This document shows positions 36,201 to 44,641 of a stretch of 64,000 nucleotides of DNA, piece after piece; position 1 is the stretch's first letter, and every line of letters starts with the position of its first letter. The notes under the pieces were generated by a model. That model was given only the letters and a program-made list of their open reading frames with translations, ran no database searches and was not told the DNA's origin. The stretch is from Bacillota bacterium (GTDB lineage: Bacteria > Bacillota > Clostridia > Oscillospirales > Acutalibacteraceae), in NCBI GenBank assembly GCA_023416955.1, contig JAEZGM010000027.1, positions 1 to 64,000 on the forward strand. The letters run 5' to 3'. The position numbers and the translations under genes are program-made.

Positions 36201-38005
36201 AGGATGTTGCGGTCACATGGGACGCTGTTGAGGCGACTCAGTATGCGGTACCCGACACTACTTTCACAGTGAACGGCACAGTAACCGGGATTGATACGAA
36301 AGCTATATGTACGGTAGTTGTGCAAGATGAAGGAGACAATTCCGTAAAGGCACCGTTGAGACGGTTGTACAAAGAATGCACGGAACTGGATGAATCACTT
36401 TATACAAAATCCAGTTGGGATACACTTCTCACTGCGATGAATGAGGCGGATAAGGTACTGAAAAATACCGATGCCACTTTGGCGGAAATAAATAATAGTT
36501 ATCTGGCTCTCGCAGGAGCCTACAACGGAGTGGTTTTAAAGACGATTCAACTGGAAGCGGAGGATATGACAGGGCTGACAGGAGCGAGTGCGGAAATACC
36601 GCCGGGAGGCAATAAAGAGGGATACACCGGAGGCGGCATTCTGTCCGTCAATATTGCAAACGGAAACGGCGGAGTTTCAACGTTAACTGCTACCGAAGGC
36701 CTCTACGATCTGACGCTGCGGTACAGCCATTCCTGGGGTGACGCTGCAGGATACCCGAATTTTGACGTAAATATTGTTGTCAACGGAAAAACTGCCGCGA
36801 CCGCGACCGTCCACCGTACGGGTACCACATGGAAAGAGTATGGCACAACCGAAATCCCCGGCATCCAGCTTAAAGACGGAACAAATACCATTGGGGTCTA
36901 TGTCACCGGAATAGAGAGCGACGGCTGGTACGCACTGGATCATCTGGTGCTTAACGCTGTAGATCAGCCAAAAACTGTAGATCGTACAGCACTGGGGACC
37001 GCAATTGCGAACGCAGAAGAATTCTCCAAGACAGCTAGCGCCGATCAGTATGCCGAAGATAGTTGGTCGACATTCAAAGCAGCGCTTGAAGAAGCTAAAA
37101 AAGTATATGGTGATTCGAATGCTACTGCAGAACAAGTAAAACAAGCCCTCACAGGTTTGGAAGCGGCACAAAGCGGACTTAAGCTTGCAGCCGTTCCCGA
37201 TGTAAAGGTTACAGGAATCACTCTGGGTAAGACCACTTTAGCATTAACAAAAAGCACTACATCAGGACAATTAACAGCAACGGTATTGCCCGCTGATGCA
37301 ACAAACAAAAAAGTAGCTTGGTCCAGTTCTAATCTCAGTGTTGCTTCTGTAGACGCCACCGGAAAGGTAACTGCAAAATCAAACGGCACAGCAGTTATCA
37401 CTGCTACAACCGAAGATGGTTCATATTCAGCCACATGTAAAGTTACAGTAACCGGGTTAGGTTCCGGCTCTGGTTCTGATTCTGGCTCTGGCTCTACGCC
37501 GACCGTAACATTTATCAGTGATACAACAATTGGTTTCAATGTGAATGGTGCTTATCAGTTCAAGATTACAAGCACAAATGGTCAGGTGCCTGCTTTTGTT
37601 ATTGGCACATCCGGAGTTTTCACTACTCAGCTTGTTAAGACAGTTGGTAATGACTACTACTTTAAGCTCACTGCAATCGGTACTCCTGGTACTAACGCAG
37701 GTGTTTATGTAAACGGTGTAAAGCTATTGGTAGCGACAGTAGCTTCTACGACACCTACCGTTAAGAGCGATACCACCAACCCGTTTAACGTTAGAGCAAA
37801 TGCATCTTATACGTTCAAGCTTACAGCAGATTCAAGGCCGGCCTTTGTTGCCGGTACAGCGTCAGCCTTCAAAGTTGAATTCGTCAAATCTGTTGGTAAC
37901 GATTATTTCTTTAAGGTAACAGCAATTGGCGCAATAGGTGCGTCTTCGGGGTTTTACATTAATGCTCAGAAAACCCCGGTAGCAGTGGCAACAATTACGA
38001 AATAG
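30278..38005 (+). CDS. Giant modular GH101-type endo-alpha-N-acetylgalactosaminidase
   Basis: A 2575-residue secreted enzyme. After a signal peptide (to about residue 32, PASA|EE) comes the GH101 catalytic region. It contains NNGDGVVDWMDGANAYREVR (calcium-site-like, about residue 340), LATDGLKQIVLHKV, YVGVHTNFTEVF, the nucleophile Asp521 in LYSDVF and the acid/base Glu547 in FVEWPY. Accessory modules follow: several beta-sandwich CBM-like units, Ig-like Big2 domains near 1715 and 2300, CBM35/6-like units (from about 1798 and about 2090), two FIVAR three-helix repeats, a Gly/Ser linker, and two copies of an 80-residue C-terminal repeat. GH101 releases the core-1 disaccharide Gal-GalNAc from mucin O-glycans. 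A start 12 bases downstream is also possible. No sortase motif remains. Confidence 0.85.
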   Translation: MRRGMKLKRITATLLSIALLATQLTTMNLLPASAEEMTVNEESFTIASDFLEVTLSKKFPSIVEYKWLENGKTLRGNPYQIDTVKIDDVSYQPQVTLNEGEKNAEYTLTFPEIQVVMNLSIAITDQAENKSTAKGENIVSYKVTDIKENGDFRVHTIEMPNNSIFTVSNTEESPYFVGVESNGSVLKSGDTYLDLTTAKPDSGVKKYEYAIINNAGLAGTFRSNATGLKDNNLVLKQTTNVGSGTETAVRSNKWTYRISDYTKTFDDIRWDYTPRDSYEGAEYDPDSLTFPTENPAPASGSSLVSQNKQVSQYPNVTVNYQDAATMELPVVEIVITPDNNGDGVVDWMDGANAYREVRYLPSGWETVKASPVQRLIHPHSSLDAYTFMESLDETKRVFLATDGLKQIVLHKVFNYADWGDFTHYAENMGGFEDFKKFVDIATTQYNSYVGVHTNFTEVFAKSKNFRPETIEPGNGGYGGFGYWFHQCYTPDKIFEAITKERRDRLVGLKESIPNLGFLYSDVFSESGLLDRRLVDDYDEAGLGYFVEWPYQSEERSVWSHWAVEKNYSPPNLCAYGSDVARFINNDIKDRWDNNKNINGTRVPGSSQLLMGADTTAWEGWMSSGTNNEYDKAIRKVFDNNIPTKYLQRNSITRWTRGSDGYVDHIWFENGVESYFTGDVNNLNTRKRVIVQNGKKVYEGTAKDEVSDSQYLIPWDLEENGTKESEGKLYHWNELGGTSTWELPDSWSDVATVKVYELSDQGKSGEQIIPVEDGKITFQNIKESTSYVVYKGDKAPVNADVHYGEETFLKDPGFNYGSLGNAWSVEKGSASVIRDQRNSQSEAYRGYELLMGEGQTAVSQQADGLVAGEEYAASVMVEVQKDKTRDAKLEVTPEGGETKSYQINSSLWMDSNVMSSKAGTKMLTIRVAFTAPDSGKANICLSAGDGNAQVRFDNVRVYRTKTPENPEYAKDKVILYQDFEYDPTGHEESKSYVTTGNDYLFTYEGYYPFVLNGSVHEPRIIIEQINNPYTQNGADNPWDKKTAIVDEVISGRNSLKIVGADSGVILSTTPNTVKFTPGKEYRVTFKYQAQPAADYAIAVGTKPNQAESCDILLPTSKPTIYTKTFVATSENQWVGFSRIANTVPEDPSPLVIDDILIEEVGDGVLPPSQNTEVYGTYEFENAALTEGPVQTDAMKVSDNANASGGKVVEFFQDKGDTLTFDTVNVSQAGTYTLEVNYAAGYNSRILPVIVNDGEPILVNCPKTSGWGTYQTAKATVSLKEGNNKLAFSIVGASGFNEWEQGRINLDSMRIVSRAVNTDEVVTYAKMKAGELTGADSVSLNGIAVKEDSSQGTYLGGIRSESTIGFAQWNYRYGAGGVTIMAKGLAGGKIEAYQGAAKLGEVSVAANSPETLYDLAFNRMVTGFAGITLKFSGGGDGELMTVQWLQFTERREAEDSFLENGVKIQTNGGSGRGYINEFETGEYNPKKDKRAVKFVVESESAQLYSMDISYAFADMEAKDAFTLEVNGKPQRMVSFPSSGGWQKFSAMIVPVTLQKGTNVVSLSIEKDKDENFVNTGRVNIDYARFIPAGFDASTKIEAELYDAGYGVETHRNNDGTAYVENKVENSWLSYQNVAFSKAPNQVEFSLQGKGSGKLRLVCDGEEIGNFIVNQVQDKVDSVAFAVEGIKTGSHNIQLEFVKDGDSTIKLDGFRFTIQTNEIKLNKEVEFLYVNQSALLTAQVLPEDATEKGVVWSVDKEDIVKIGQDGAIVGLKKGQAVVTATSKTNDTIFGKCVVEVRDPSWITKDTILEAENAKLSGGAGVNANHLGYSGTGFVDGFYGTNYFASTEFEMNVAKEGVYTLAIRYAMGSFDNQTCGLKVNGIRLEKPLVFKQTTSWNTWAYLYTDVALSAGKNSVSIAMDGMTMGDTGNFNLDYIAVKPMDTAVKGDPVFPYVEVRTKATVAPILPQTVTVYYENGTTEDVAVTWDAVEATQYAVPDTTFTVNGTVTGIDTKAICTVVVQDEGDNSVKAPLRRLYKECTELDESLYTKSSWDTLLTAMNEADKVLKNTDATLAEINNSYLALAGAYNGVVLKTIQLEAEDMTGLTGASAEIPPGGNKEGYTGGGILSVNIANGNGGVSTLTATEGLYDLTLRYSHSWGDAAGYPNFDVNIVVNGKTAATATVHRTGTTWKEYGTTEIPGIQLKDGTNTIGVYVTGIESDGWYALDHLVLNAVDQPKTVDRTALGTAIANAEEFSKTASADQYAEDSWSTFKAALEEAKKVYGDSNATAEQVKQALTGLEAAQSGLKLAAVPDVKVTGITLGKTTLALTKSTTSGQLTATVLPADATNKKVAWSSSNLSVASVDATGKVTAKSNGTAVITATTEDGSYSATCKVTVTGLGSGSGSDSGSGSTPTVTFISDTTIGFNVNGAYQFKITSTNGQVPAFVIGTSGVFTTQLVKTVGNDYYFKLTAIGTPGTNAGVYVNGVKLLVATVASTTPTVKSDTTNPFNVRANASYTFKLTADSRPAFVAGTASAFKVEFVKSVGNDYFFKVTAIGAIGASSGFYINAQKTPVAVATITK

Positions 38006-38015
38006 TTTTTCTTCG

Positions 38016-38286
38016 ATGCAGGCATTACAGTCGGCAGAGCTTTTGCTCAACGACACAAACGCGGATCAAAAGATGTAGCCAATGCCGTAAAAGCATCGGA
38101 AAGATCAGCCTTTTGAAGAAAGCAGAAGAAGCGATCGGGGATCTTTCCGGCGGTACGGGCAATATGCCGGTAAGCACTGGGAAATCTCCGAACGGCTTGC
38201 CGCTGCTGACGCTTGTCTGAGCAGCCTCCGGTTTGATTTTGATCGGAGCGCGCCATAGAATAAAAGACAAACGGGAACATTTTTGA
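38016..38286 (+). pseudogene. Decayed FIVAR plus membrane-anchor C-terminus of a surface glycosidase
   Basis: Three frames read in turn give ALQSAELLLNDTNADQK, DVANAVKASERSAF and LKKAEEAIGDLSGG, the pattern of a FIVAR helix bundle. Then TGKSPNGLPLLTLV, a TGA stop, and AASGLILIGARHRIKDKREHF look like a C-terminal hydrophobic anchor with a basic tail. Two frameshifts and a stop make it non-functional. It most likely is the former 3' end of the GH101 gene, whose present C-terminus ends 11 bp upstream. Confidence 0.6.
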
Positions 38287-38343
38287 CATCGTTTTGTAAT
38301 GCCGATTCGAAGATTGGTTTCGGCATCCATCGGCCAAAGCAAA

Positions 38344-38371
38344 GGCGGTCTGGCAAATTTGCCAGACCGCC
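38344..38371. terminator. 28-bp perfect palindrome
   Basis: The right half is the exact complement of the left (GGCGGTCTGGCAAA and TTTGCCAGACCGCC). It lies between the GH101 locus and the GH94 gene and probably ends transcription, although the following T run is weak. Confidence 0.55.
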
Positions 38372-38411
38372 CCATTTGCATTAAAAACTTAGGTGATTAG
38401 CAATAAAATCC

Positions 38412-40922
38412 ATGAAGCAACAAGAAAAGCTGAAAGTATATGGTCGAAACGGAGAACCGCTGGGCGCTTTCCTGCCGGATTGTGCCGGTTTTGAAATTAC
38501 CTCGATGGAAACGCAGGTACCATGGGAGTACATCTATCAAAACCGCGATATGCTTCTAAAGGTTGACCAGTTTGGGCCGGTTTATGCGCAGGCGCATCCG
38601 CCGGGGGATGTCCTGCTGTTTCAAAGAGAAAACACCCAGCGGGTTTCCAATTGGAACATCTGGATTCAGGCCGGGGAAGAGGAACCGTTCAACTGTTTTT
38701 TTTACCCGGTATCAGGTCCCAATTTATTGGCGAGACCTGACAAGTTTCGCGTAACCTATCGCCCGGAATGTGTCAGCTACGAGTTGGAATACACTGGATT
38801 GCAGGTAACTACAGAATTCTTCGTACCAAAGCATGGCTGCGAGGTGGTTCTGAAATCCAGAGTTCGGAATTTGCGGAATGAACCGGTAAATCTTTTTTGT
38901 CGGCCTTACCTGATACCCTATGTCAATCAGGCCCAAATTGCGCCATGGGATAAATATGAATGGTATTTAAAAACAGGTTTGGGAAAAGCGGAGCAGACCT
39001 GTTTTTGGAGTCAGCTGATGGATAGTAACGCGGATGCGGCGAAACGCCGGACTGCCGTGCTATGGACGAATCGGGATTGCTGCGGTGCAGAAATCAGTTT
39101 GGAACGGTTTGTCGGCAGAGGTAGTACAGAAAGACCGCAATGTGCGCTGTCCGGAGATTACAGGTTACAAAACAGCGGAATTCCGGAGGAGAGACCCGGA
39201 AAGTACACCAAGGACAATACGGTTTACGGTTATTCTCCAGTCTGGGCTGCGGAATATGATTGGGAATTGAAGCCGAATGAGGAAAAGTTATTGACGCAGG
39301 TATTAAGCATGCCGCCAACGTCTTCAAACGGATGGTTTGTTGAAGAGGAAGAACTGAAAAAGACGCTTTGTTATTTTAATGAAAGCAACTATGAGGTAAA
39401 AAAGAAAGAGAGGAAAGAACAGTTTACCACCTTATCCCAACGTAACCATATTCAGACGGAAGATGAAATGCTAAATTATTATGTAAACCATTGGCTGCCG
39501 CTACAGATGGACTGGGTTGCTTCCCTGGACCGCGGCTGGCCGACGGGTATGCGAGGAAGCCGTGACAGCGCGCAGGATTTCACAGCTTTATTGACCCTGA
39601 ACCCGGAATATTGCCGTTCCACGCTCTTCGCAATGTTAAGCTGTCAACGAACCGACGGATGGTTCCCAAGACAATATTCTTCCATGGGACGCACCGGAAA
39701 ACATGACCTTCGCGGCCATGTAGACGGCGGAGTGTTCTTTATGGAGTTTTTGTGGTCGTATCTTGCCTATACCGGCGATTTTTCCTTGCTGGAAAAGACG
39801 GTTCCCTGGCTGGACAAAGAAGAAGAAAGCACCGTGTTGGAACATGCGATAAAAACGATGGATTATTATACTTCTGAAGAGAATATAGGAGAACACGGGT
39901 TGTGCAAAATCTGGGAAGGCGATTGGTTGGATGCCGTAAACCGGGCAGGGACGAAAGGCAGGGGAGAGTCGGTACTAGTCACGGAACAGGCGGTTATGGG
40001 CTTGTGGTATCTGGAAGATATTTTAAGAAAGCTAAGCCAAAATGCGGACAAAATGGCAGCATGTCAGGAGTACGCCAACAAGTTTAAAGATGCTTTACTC
40101 AAGAATGCCAGAAATCGGAAAGGATGGTTTAACGGAACATTTACTGATCGTGGAGAATGGATTTTCTCCGATTGCGATCCGGATGGCGCATGCCGTCCCT
40201 ACGGTCCTGTCAACTGGTACGCGGTAATTGCCGGAATTGTGCAGGGAAAAGAAGCAAAACAAGTAATGAACGTTGCCGAACAACTGTTGGGGCCATACGG
40301 TTATCGGCTGTATTATCCGCCGATGGGGGCGCTGCAGCCGGAAAAGCTGAAAAAAATTCAGTGTGTGGGCCGGGCGGCCAGCGGGGATGCGCCGCCTTTC
40401 TTGGGGGAAAACGGCAATGTTTATAATCATGGTTCACAGGGCTTCCTAATTCGCGCGCGGGCGGCCGCGGGGGATGGTGACGGGGCTTTAGAGGCGTTAA
40501 AGTGGCTGCTTCCCTACGACCAGCAGAAGCATCCTACGTCCACTGCGCTGGGCGCTCCCTATGCAATTGTGAACTGCTGGCAGGAGCTGCCGCTGTTCCC
40601 GGGGCGGGCGCTCATGAGTTTTCTTACAGGAAGCGTAGCAATGGCGCAACGGGGGGTATGGGAATGGATCGTCGGGCTTAAACCGACCCTGGACGGAATC
40701 TCTGTCTTTCCCTGTTTGCCGAAAGCGTGGGGGAATGTACGGGCCTGTGCTTATTATCGGGGGAAGCGGCTTACAGTTTCTATAAAAGACGGTGCGACAA
40801 AAGCTTTCGTGAACGGCTATGAAATAGACGCGCGGTGTCAAGATCCATTTACAAACAGAAGCGGCTTCTGGATTTCTGACAGCTTAATGACGGATGATTC
40901 TGTAAAGCTTGATTTTATGTAA
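38412..40922 (+). CDS. GH94-family glycoside phosphorylase
   Basis: An 836-residue protein without signal peptide, so cytoplasmic. After an N-terminal beta-sandwich come the (alpha/alpha)6-barrel motifs of GH94: WPTGMRGSRDSAQDFTALLT (like GRRDS.QD), GDWLDAVNRAGTKGRGES (like GDWND.LN...GRGES, with the general-acid Asp in WLDA), and GNVYNHGSQGFLIRARAA. GH94 enzymes cleave beta-glycosidic disaccharides with phosphate (cellobiose, chitobiose and others); the acceptor specificity is not readable. It is preceded by a poor ribosome binding site (TTAGGTGA, about 18 bases off). It is probably part of the GH101 locus. Confidence 0.75.
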   Translation: MKQQEKLKVYGRNGEPLGAFLPDCAGFEITSMETQVPWEYIYQNRDMLLKVDQFGPVYAQAHPPGDVLLFQRENTQRVSNWNIWIQAGEEEPFNCFFYPVSGPNLLARPDKFRVTYRPECVSYELEYTGLQVTTEFFVPKHGCEVVLKSRVRNLRNEPVNLFCRPYLIPYVNQAQIAPWDKYEWYLKTGLGKAEQTCFWSQLMDSNADAAKRRTAVLWTNRDCCGAEISLERFVGRGSTERPQCALSGDYRLQNSGIPEERPGKYTKDNTVYGYSPVWAAEYDWELKPNEEKLLTQVLSMPPTSSNGWFVEEEELKKTLCYFNESNYEVKKKERKEQFTTLSQRNHIQTEDEMLNYYVNHWLPLQMDWVASLDRGWPTGMRGSRDSAQDFTALLTLNPEYCRSTLFAMLSCQRTDGWFPRQYSSMGRTGKHDLRGHVDGGVFFMEFLWSYLAYTGDFSLLEKTVPWLDKEEESTVLEHAIKTMDYYTSEENIGEHGLCKIWEGDWLDAVNRAGTKGRGESVLVTEQAVMGLWYLEDILRKLSQNADKMAACQEYANKFKDALLKNARNRKGWFNGTFTDRGEWIFSDCDPDGACRPYGPVNWYAVIAGIVQGKEAKQVMNVAEQLLGPYGYRLYYPPMGALQPEKLKKIQCVGRAASGDAPPFLGENGNVYNHGSQGFLIRARAAAGDGDGALEALKWLLPYDQQKHPTSTALGAPYAIVNCWQELPLFPGRALMSFLTGSVAMAQRGVWEWIVGLKPTLDGISVFPCLPKAWGNVRACAYYRGKRLTVSIKDGATKAFVNGYEIDARCQDPFTNRSGFWISDSLMTDDSVKLDFM

Positions 40923-41328
40923 AAACCCCCTGTTGCCGGGAAAACCATTTCAATCAGAGCCCAACTGATTTTTGAACAGGATCCCAATAATGGCAAGTGC
41001 GGTATCGAATATATTCGGCTGAACATTAAATAGGATGGCGCCGCCAAGAGTGGAAAATGCAGGGTGCGGCGCCCGGTGAAAAAGAGCGGCGACGACAGGT
41101 CGCAAGAGGTCTGGTTGCTTAAGCAAAATTGTGGAAACTTATATTTTTCACTGCTCCCGATTTTTTTAACATGGCAAAAAATATATTATAATATTATATT
41201 AGCTTTTAAGATCTATTGTATATTTGTTATACTAAAATTAGTGTTGTTGCGCTCGGAACTGTCCTGTATAGAAAGATTTGCTTCTTTATAATTGTGGAAT
41301 AGAATGCGAATAATCAGAGGATAAAGAA
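40923..41328. other. Intergenic region with possible gene remnant and promoter of the two-component pair
   Basis: Directly after the GH94 stop the same frame stays open for about 36 codons (GKTISIRAQLIFEQDPNNGK ... YIRLNIK), resembling the end of a discoidin-like domain. It may be debris. At 41037-41072 there is a GGCGCCGC / GCGGCGCC hairpin. The remaining AT-rich 180 bp should contain the promoter of the kinase gene; I cannot define it precisely. Confidence 0.35.
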
Positions 41329-43092
41329 ATGAAAAAATTAACAATGATAAGACTGTTTTCGCTGATGTTTATAGCTTTGATTATCGCGCCCTTCATTATC
41401 ATAACCATTGTTTTGAATTGCCAATATTCCAATCTCATCATGAATTATGAGATTGAGGCTTTGGAAGAAGAAATAACAGAGGTCAGTAAAAACCTCGAGG
41501 AACAAATCAGCAGTGCAATTTATCTGGGGGCAGGATTGACGGTTACGAATAAAAGCAAGATTTTGCAATATGTTGCTGAGTACCTGAAATCAGAAGATTC
41601 AGGAGAAAAATATGATTTGAATCTTGAAATCAATGAGATGATTAATTATTTAGTCAGCAACAATAGAAACCATATCACATCTATTAATTTCTACAAATCA
41701 CCGCATTCCTATTATGAATACGGCACCATTTATCATGCAAGTGAGCAGATTGACTCTGGCTGGTATGACGCCACATTAAAAATGAATGGGAAGCCGTATG
41801 TCATCAATCCGGTCTTAGGGGACAAAACATACTCTGATTACTTGTCTGTTGGGTTTAAAGTCAATGAAGAAAATAATTATGGAATTCAAGTCATTCTGGT
41901 AACAATAAAAACGAATATTTTTCAGGATATGTACAGCAATTACCGAAATGACCCCTATAAACAAATCTGTATTTTTGGCGACCATCACCATCCTGTTTTT
42001 TCCTGTGGAATGGACAAGGCTTCCTTTGACAGCATAGCAGCTGTGAAAGAGAATGAGAAAATACTTGGCATGATGATTAACAACCAGTCAAAGTATGTAA
42101 TTTCCAAGCCCATACTGAAAGCTTCCTGGGATGTTGTAACAATCGTCGACTACAGCGGAATGACAAAACCTGTAAGAGACATGACTATAAAATGTCTGAT
42201 GTTCGTTTGTCTGTGTATTGTACTCTTTTCCTTTTTTGCTTACATATTTTTCAAGCGAATTATGATTCCAATCAGCAAGGTTGCTAATCACATGAATTTT
42301 ATCCAGAATGGGAATTTGGTAGAAATGCCGCAGTGTAAAGGCAACTATGAAATGCAGGAATTGATTAACAGCTTTAATATCATGATTTGTGAACTCAGAA
42401 GTTCCATGGAGGAACGTGAAAGACAACAGAAAGAAAAGTCCTATATGGAAATTAAGGTATTGCAATCGCAAATTATGCCGCATTTTGTCATCAACACGCT
42501 GAATTCAATTAAGCTTTTGGCAGTGATTAATCACCAGGATAATATTGCCAAGATGTCCGGTGCGTTTATGAAGCTGCTGGACGCTACATTAAGCAGAACA
42601 GGGGATTTCGTTACAATACAGGAAGAATTGGACAATATCGAGAACTATATTTATATTATGAAATTTCGGTATGGCGATAACTTCCAATATGAGATTATTG
42701 CCGATGAGCAGGTTCGCGTCAGCAAAATTTTACGTTTGCTGCTTCAGCCGGTTGTTGAAAATTCAATTATACATGCATTTAGAGAAATGACTGAAGAAGG
42801 GCACCTTATTATTTCCATCATACGCGCTCAAGGTACGATCATAATTTCAGTTAAAGACAATGGAGCGGGGATGACGGAAGAGCAGGTTTCAAATTTATTG
42901 TCCAATAAAATGGAAGATAATAAAAGATATAGTCACATTGGGATCAATAATGTAAATCAAAGGATAAAATTGCATTACGGGGAAGAATATGGAATTTCCA
43001 TTTATAGCAGTTTGGGTAGTGGAACGGAAGTCGTGATTGTATATCCGTTTGAAAAGGAGGGAAATGACTTTGGCGAAGATATTGATCGTTGA
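41329..43092 (+). CDS. YesM-type sensor histidine kinase
   Basis: A 587-residue membrane kinase with two transmembrane helices (residues about 10-30 and 285-310) flanking an extracellular sensor, then a HAMP linker. The His_kinase motif is LQSQIMPHFVINTLNSIKLL, and the ATPase has the N-box VVENSIIHAF, G1 DNGAGMTEEQ and a C-terminal GTEVVI end. YesM/LytS-type kinases pair with AraC-type regulators to control uptake and breakdown of oligosaccharides. It overlaps its regulator gene by 23 bp. Confidence 0.88.
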   Translation: MKKLTMIRLFSLMFIALIIAPFIIITIVLNCQYSNLIMNYEIEALEEEITEVSKNLEEQISSAIYLGAGLTVTNKSKILQYVAEYLKSEDSGEKYDLNLEINEMINYLVSNNRNHITSINFYKSPHSYYEYGTIYHASEQIDSGWYDATLKMNGKPYVINPVLGDKTYSDYLSVGFKVNEENNYGIQVILVTIKTNIFQDMYSNYRNDPYKQICIFGDHHHPVFSCGMDKASFDSIAAVKENEKILGMMINNQSKYVISKPILKASWDVVTIVDYSGMTKPVRDMTIKCLMFVCLCIVLFSFFAYIFFKRIMIPISKVANHMNFIQNGNLVEMPQCKGNYEMQELINSFNIMICELRSSMEERERQQKEKSYMEIKVLQSQIMPHFVINTLNSIKLLAVINHQDNIAKMSGAFMKLLDATLSRTGDFVTIQEELDNIENYIYIMKFRYGDNFQYEIIADEQVRVSKILRLLLQPVVENSIIHAFREMTEEGHLIISIIRAQGTIIISVKDNGAGMTEEQVSNLLSNKMEDNKRYSHIGINNVNQRIKLHYGEEYGISIYSSLGSGTEVVIVYPFEKEGNDFGEDIDR

Positions 43093-44641
43093 TGATGAAC
43101 CGATTGTGCGGATCGGTCTTAAAGCACTGGGAGATTGGGAAAGCGAAGGTTTTTACTTTAATTTCGAAGCGGCAAATGGGAAATCGGCCCTTACTGTTCT
43201 GGAAGCGCACAGGGACATTGGCATTATCATAACGGATATTGATATGCCCGTTATGGATGGGCTGGAACTGATAAAGCAGGTGAAAACGAAATTTCCCAAC
43301 GTTATGATTCTGGTCTTGAGTGCTTACAGTGACTATGAATTGGTCAGAAAGTCTTTCAAGAACGGTGTTTTTGATTACATCGTAAAAGCAGATATGGTAT
43401 ATGAAAAAATATTGGAACAACTGAGAAGTACAGAAAAAGCGCTCGCAAAACAGAATGAACGAATACAGCTTATTGAAGAATTGAAGTCACAGGAGACGGA
43501 GGTGGAAAAGTATCATTTTAAAGAGGCTCTGTTAACCGGTAGTCCCTTATATCCGTTGTCGCTGGGATCCTATCTTGTAATTTCCCTTTTCATTGACAAT
43601 ATGAAAGATTTGGAGGACAGTAAATCGTCAGACAAGGACTTCTGCAGTAAGGTGCTGAATATCATAAAAATTACAGTGGATAGGCACGATTGCGTGGGCT
43701 GTATTGATTTGTCTAAATCTCAATATGTTCTTATTTTCAAGAATACGAAAAAACTGACTCCGAATAAATTTTACGAATGCATCGATGGTGTTGTCAAAAA
43801 ATTAAGGTTGTCCCTTGGAAATTACATGAATATCTTTTTAACAGCCGGAATGAGTTCCATGTTCAGTACGCAGGAACAGCTGGCGGACAGCTACCAGCAT
43901 GCGGTCAGCGCCGCGAATCTCCGCTTTTTTTATGGAAAGGGAAAGACATATACGGAGAATGACTTGGTACTCACGCATAAGATTCCCCATACCGCAATAC
44001 CAGATATTACAGGACTCTCAGGCTTACTTGATTCTCACGATTATGATGGTGCCCAGAAAGAAGTGGAAAAACTCCTGATTCTCCCTGCAGATGGGCCCGC
44101 ATTCCAGGCAGAAGAAATCATCATGCATTACCGCAACATATTGAATTCCTTTTATGGCAGATTGGGCAATAGGCTCGATATGGAAGAGTCGTTCGGCAAG
44201 ATCGAAGATTTATATCAAACGATGATAGAATTTGAGACGCTGCCGGAATTAAATGCCTGGTTAACAGATAAAATAAACGAATTACTCGTTTATATGGGAC
44301 AAAGGGCCGGATATCAGATCAATGACTTTATTTTGAAGGCCAAAGAGTATATCGGAAAAAATTATGCGAATCCAGCGATAAATGTGGAGATGGTAAGCTG
44401 TTTTGTGTCCGTCTCGCCAAGCTATTTCAGTACGATTTTCGCAAGACAGATCGGAAAAAATTTTCATGAATATCTGGCTTTTGTCCGGATCAGCAAGGCT
44501 AAGGAACTGATAAAAAACACATGTTTAAAGGATTATGAAATTGCTCAAGAAATTGGTATTGCAAATTCTGAGACTTTTAGCAGATTGTTTAAAAAGATGG
44601 TCGGAATCAGTTCCAGGGAGTATAGAAAGAAGTTCTGTTAA
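43070..44641 (+). CDS. YesN-type response regulator with AraC DNA-binding domain
   Basis: A 523-residue regulator. The receiver domain has DDEP, the phospho-acceptor Asp in IITDIDMPVMDGLEL and Lys in YIVKAD. A long central region and a C-terminal AraC/XylS helix-turn-helix pair follow (NPAINVEMVSCFVSVSPSYF, then DYEIAQEIGIANSETFSRLFKK). I favour the TTG at 43070 (giving MAKILIVDDEP) since AAGGAGG is nine bases upstream; an ATG at 43064 is too close to it. It probably activates the GH101/GH94 locus. Confidence 0.85.
   Translation: MAKILIVDDEPIVRIGLKALGDWESEGFYFNFEAANGKSALTVLEAHRDIGIIITDIDMPVMDGLELIKQVKTKFPNVMILVLSAYSDYELVRKSFKNGVFDYIVKADMVYEKILEQLRSTEKALAKQNERIQLIEELKSQETEVEKYHFKEALLTGSPLYPLSLGSYLVISLFIDNMKDLEDSKSSDKDFCSKVLNIIKITVDRHDCVGCIDLSKSQYVLIFKNTKKLTPNKFYECIDGVVKKLRLSLGNYMNIFLTAGMSSMFSTQEQLADSYQHAVSAANLRFFYGKGKTYTENDLVLTHKIPHTAIPDITGLSGLLDSHDYDGAQKEVEKLLILPADGPAFQAEEIIMHYRNILNSFYGRLGNRLDMEESFGKIEDLYQTMIEFETLPELNAWLTDKINELLVYMGQRAGYQINDFILKAKEYIGKNYANPAINVEMVSCFVSVSPSYFSTIFARQIGKNFHEYLAFVRISKAKELIKNTCLKDYEIAQEIGIANSETFSRLFKKMVGISSREYRKKFC

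Noticed and set aside
36683..37171. Minus-strand frames inside the GH101 gene
   Set aside because: They lie wholly within the 2575-codon frame, lack start sites and show no domains.
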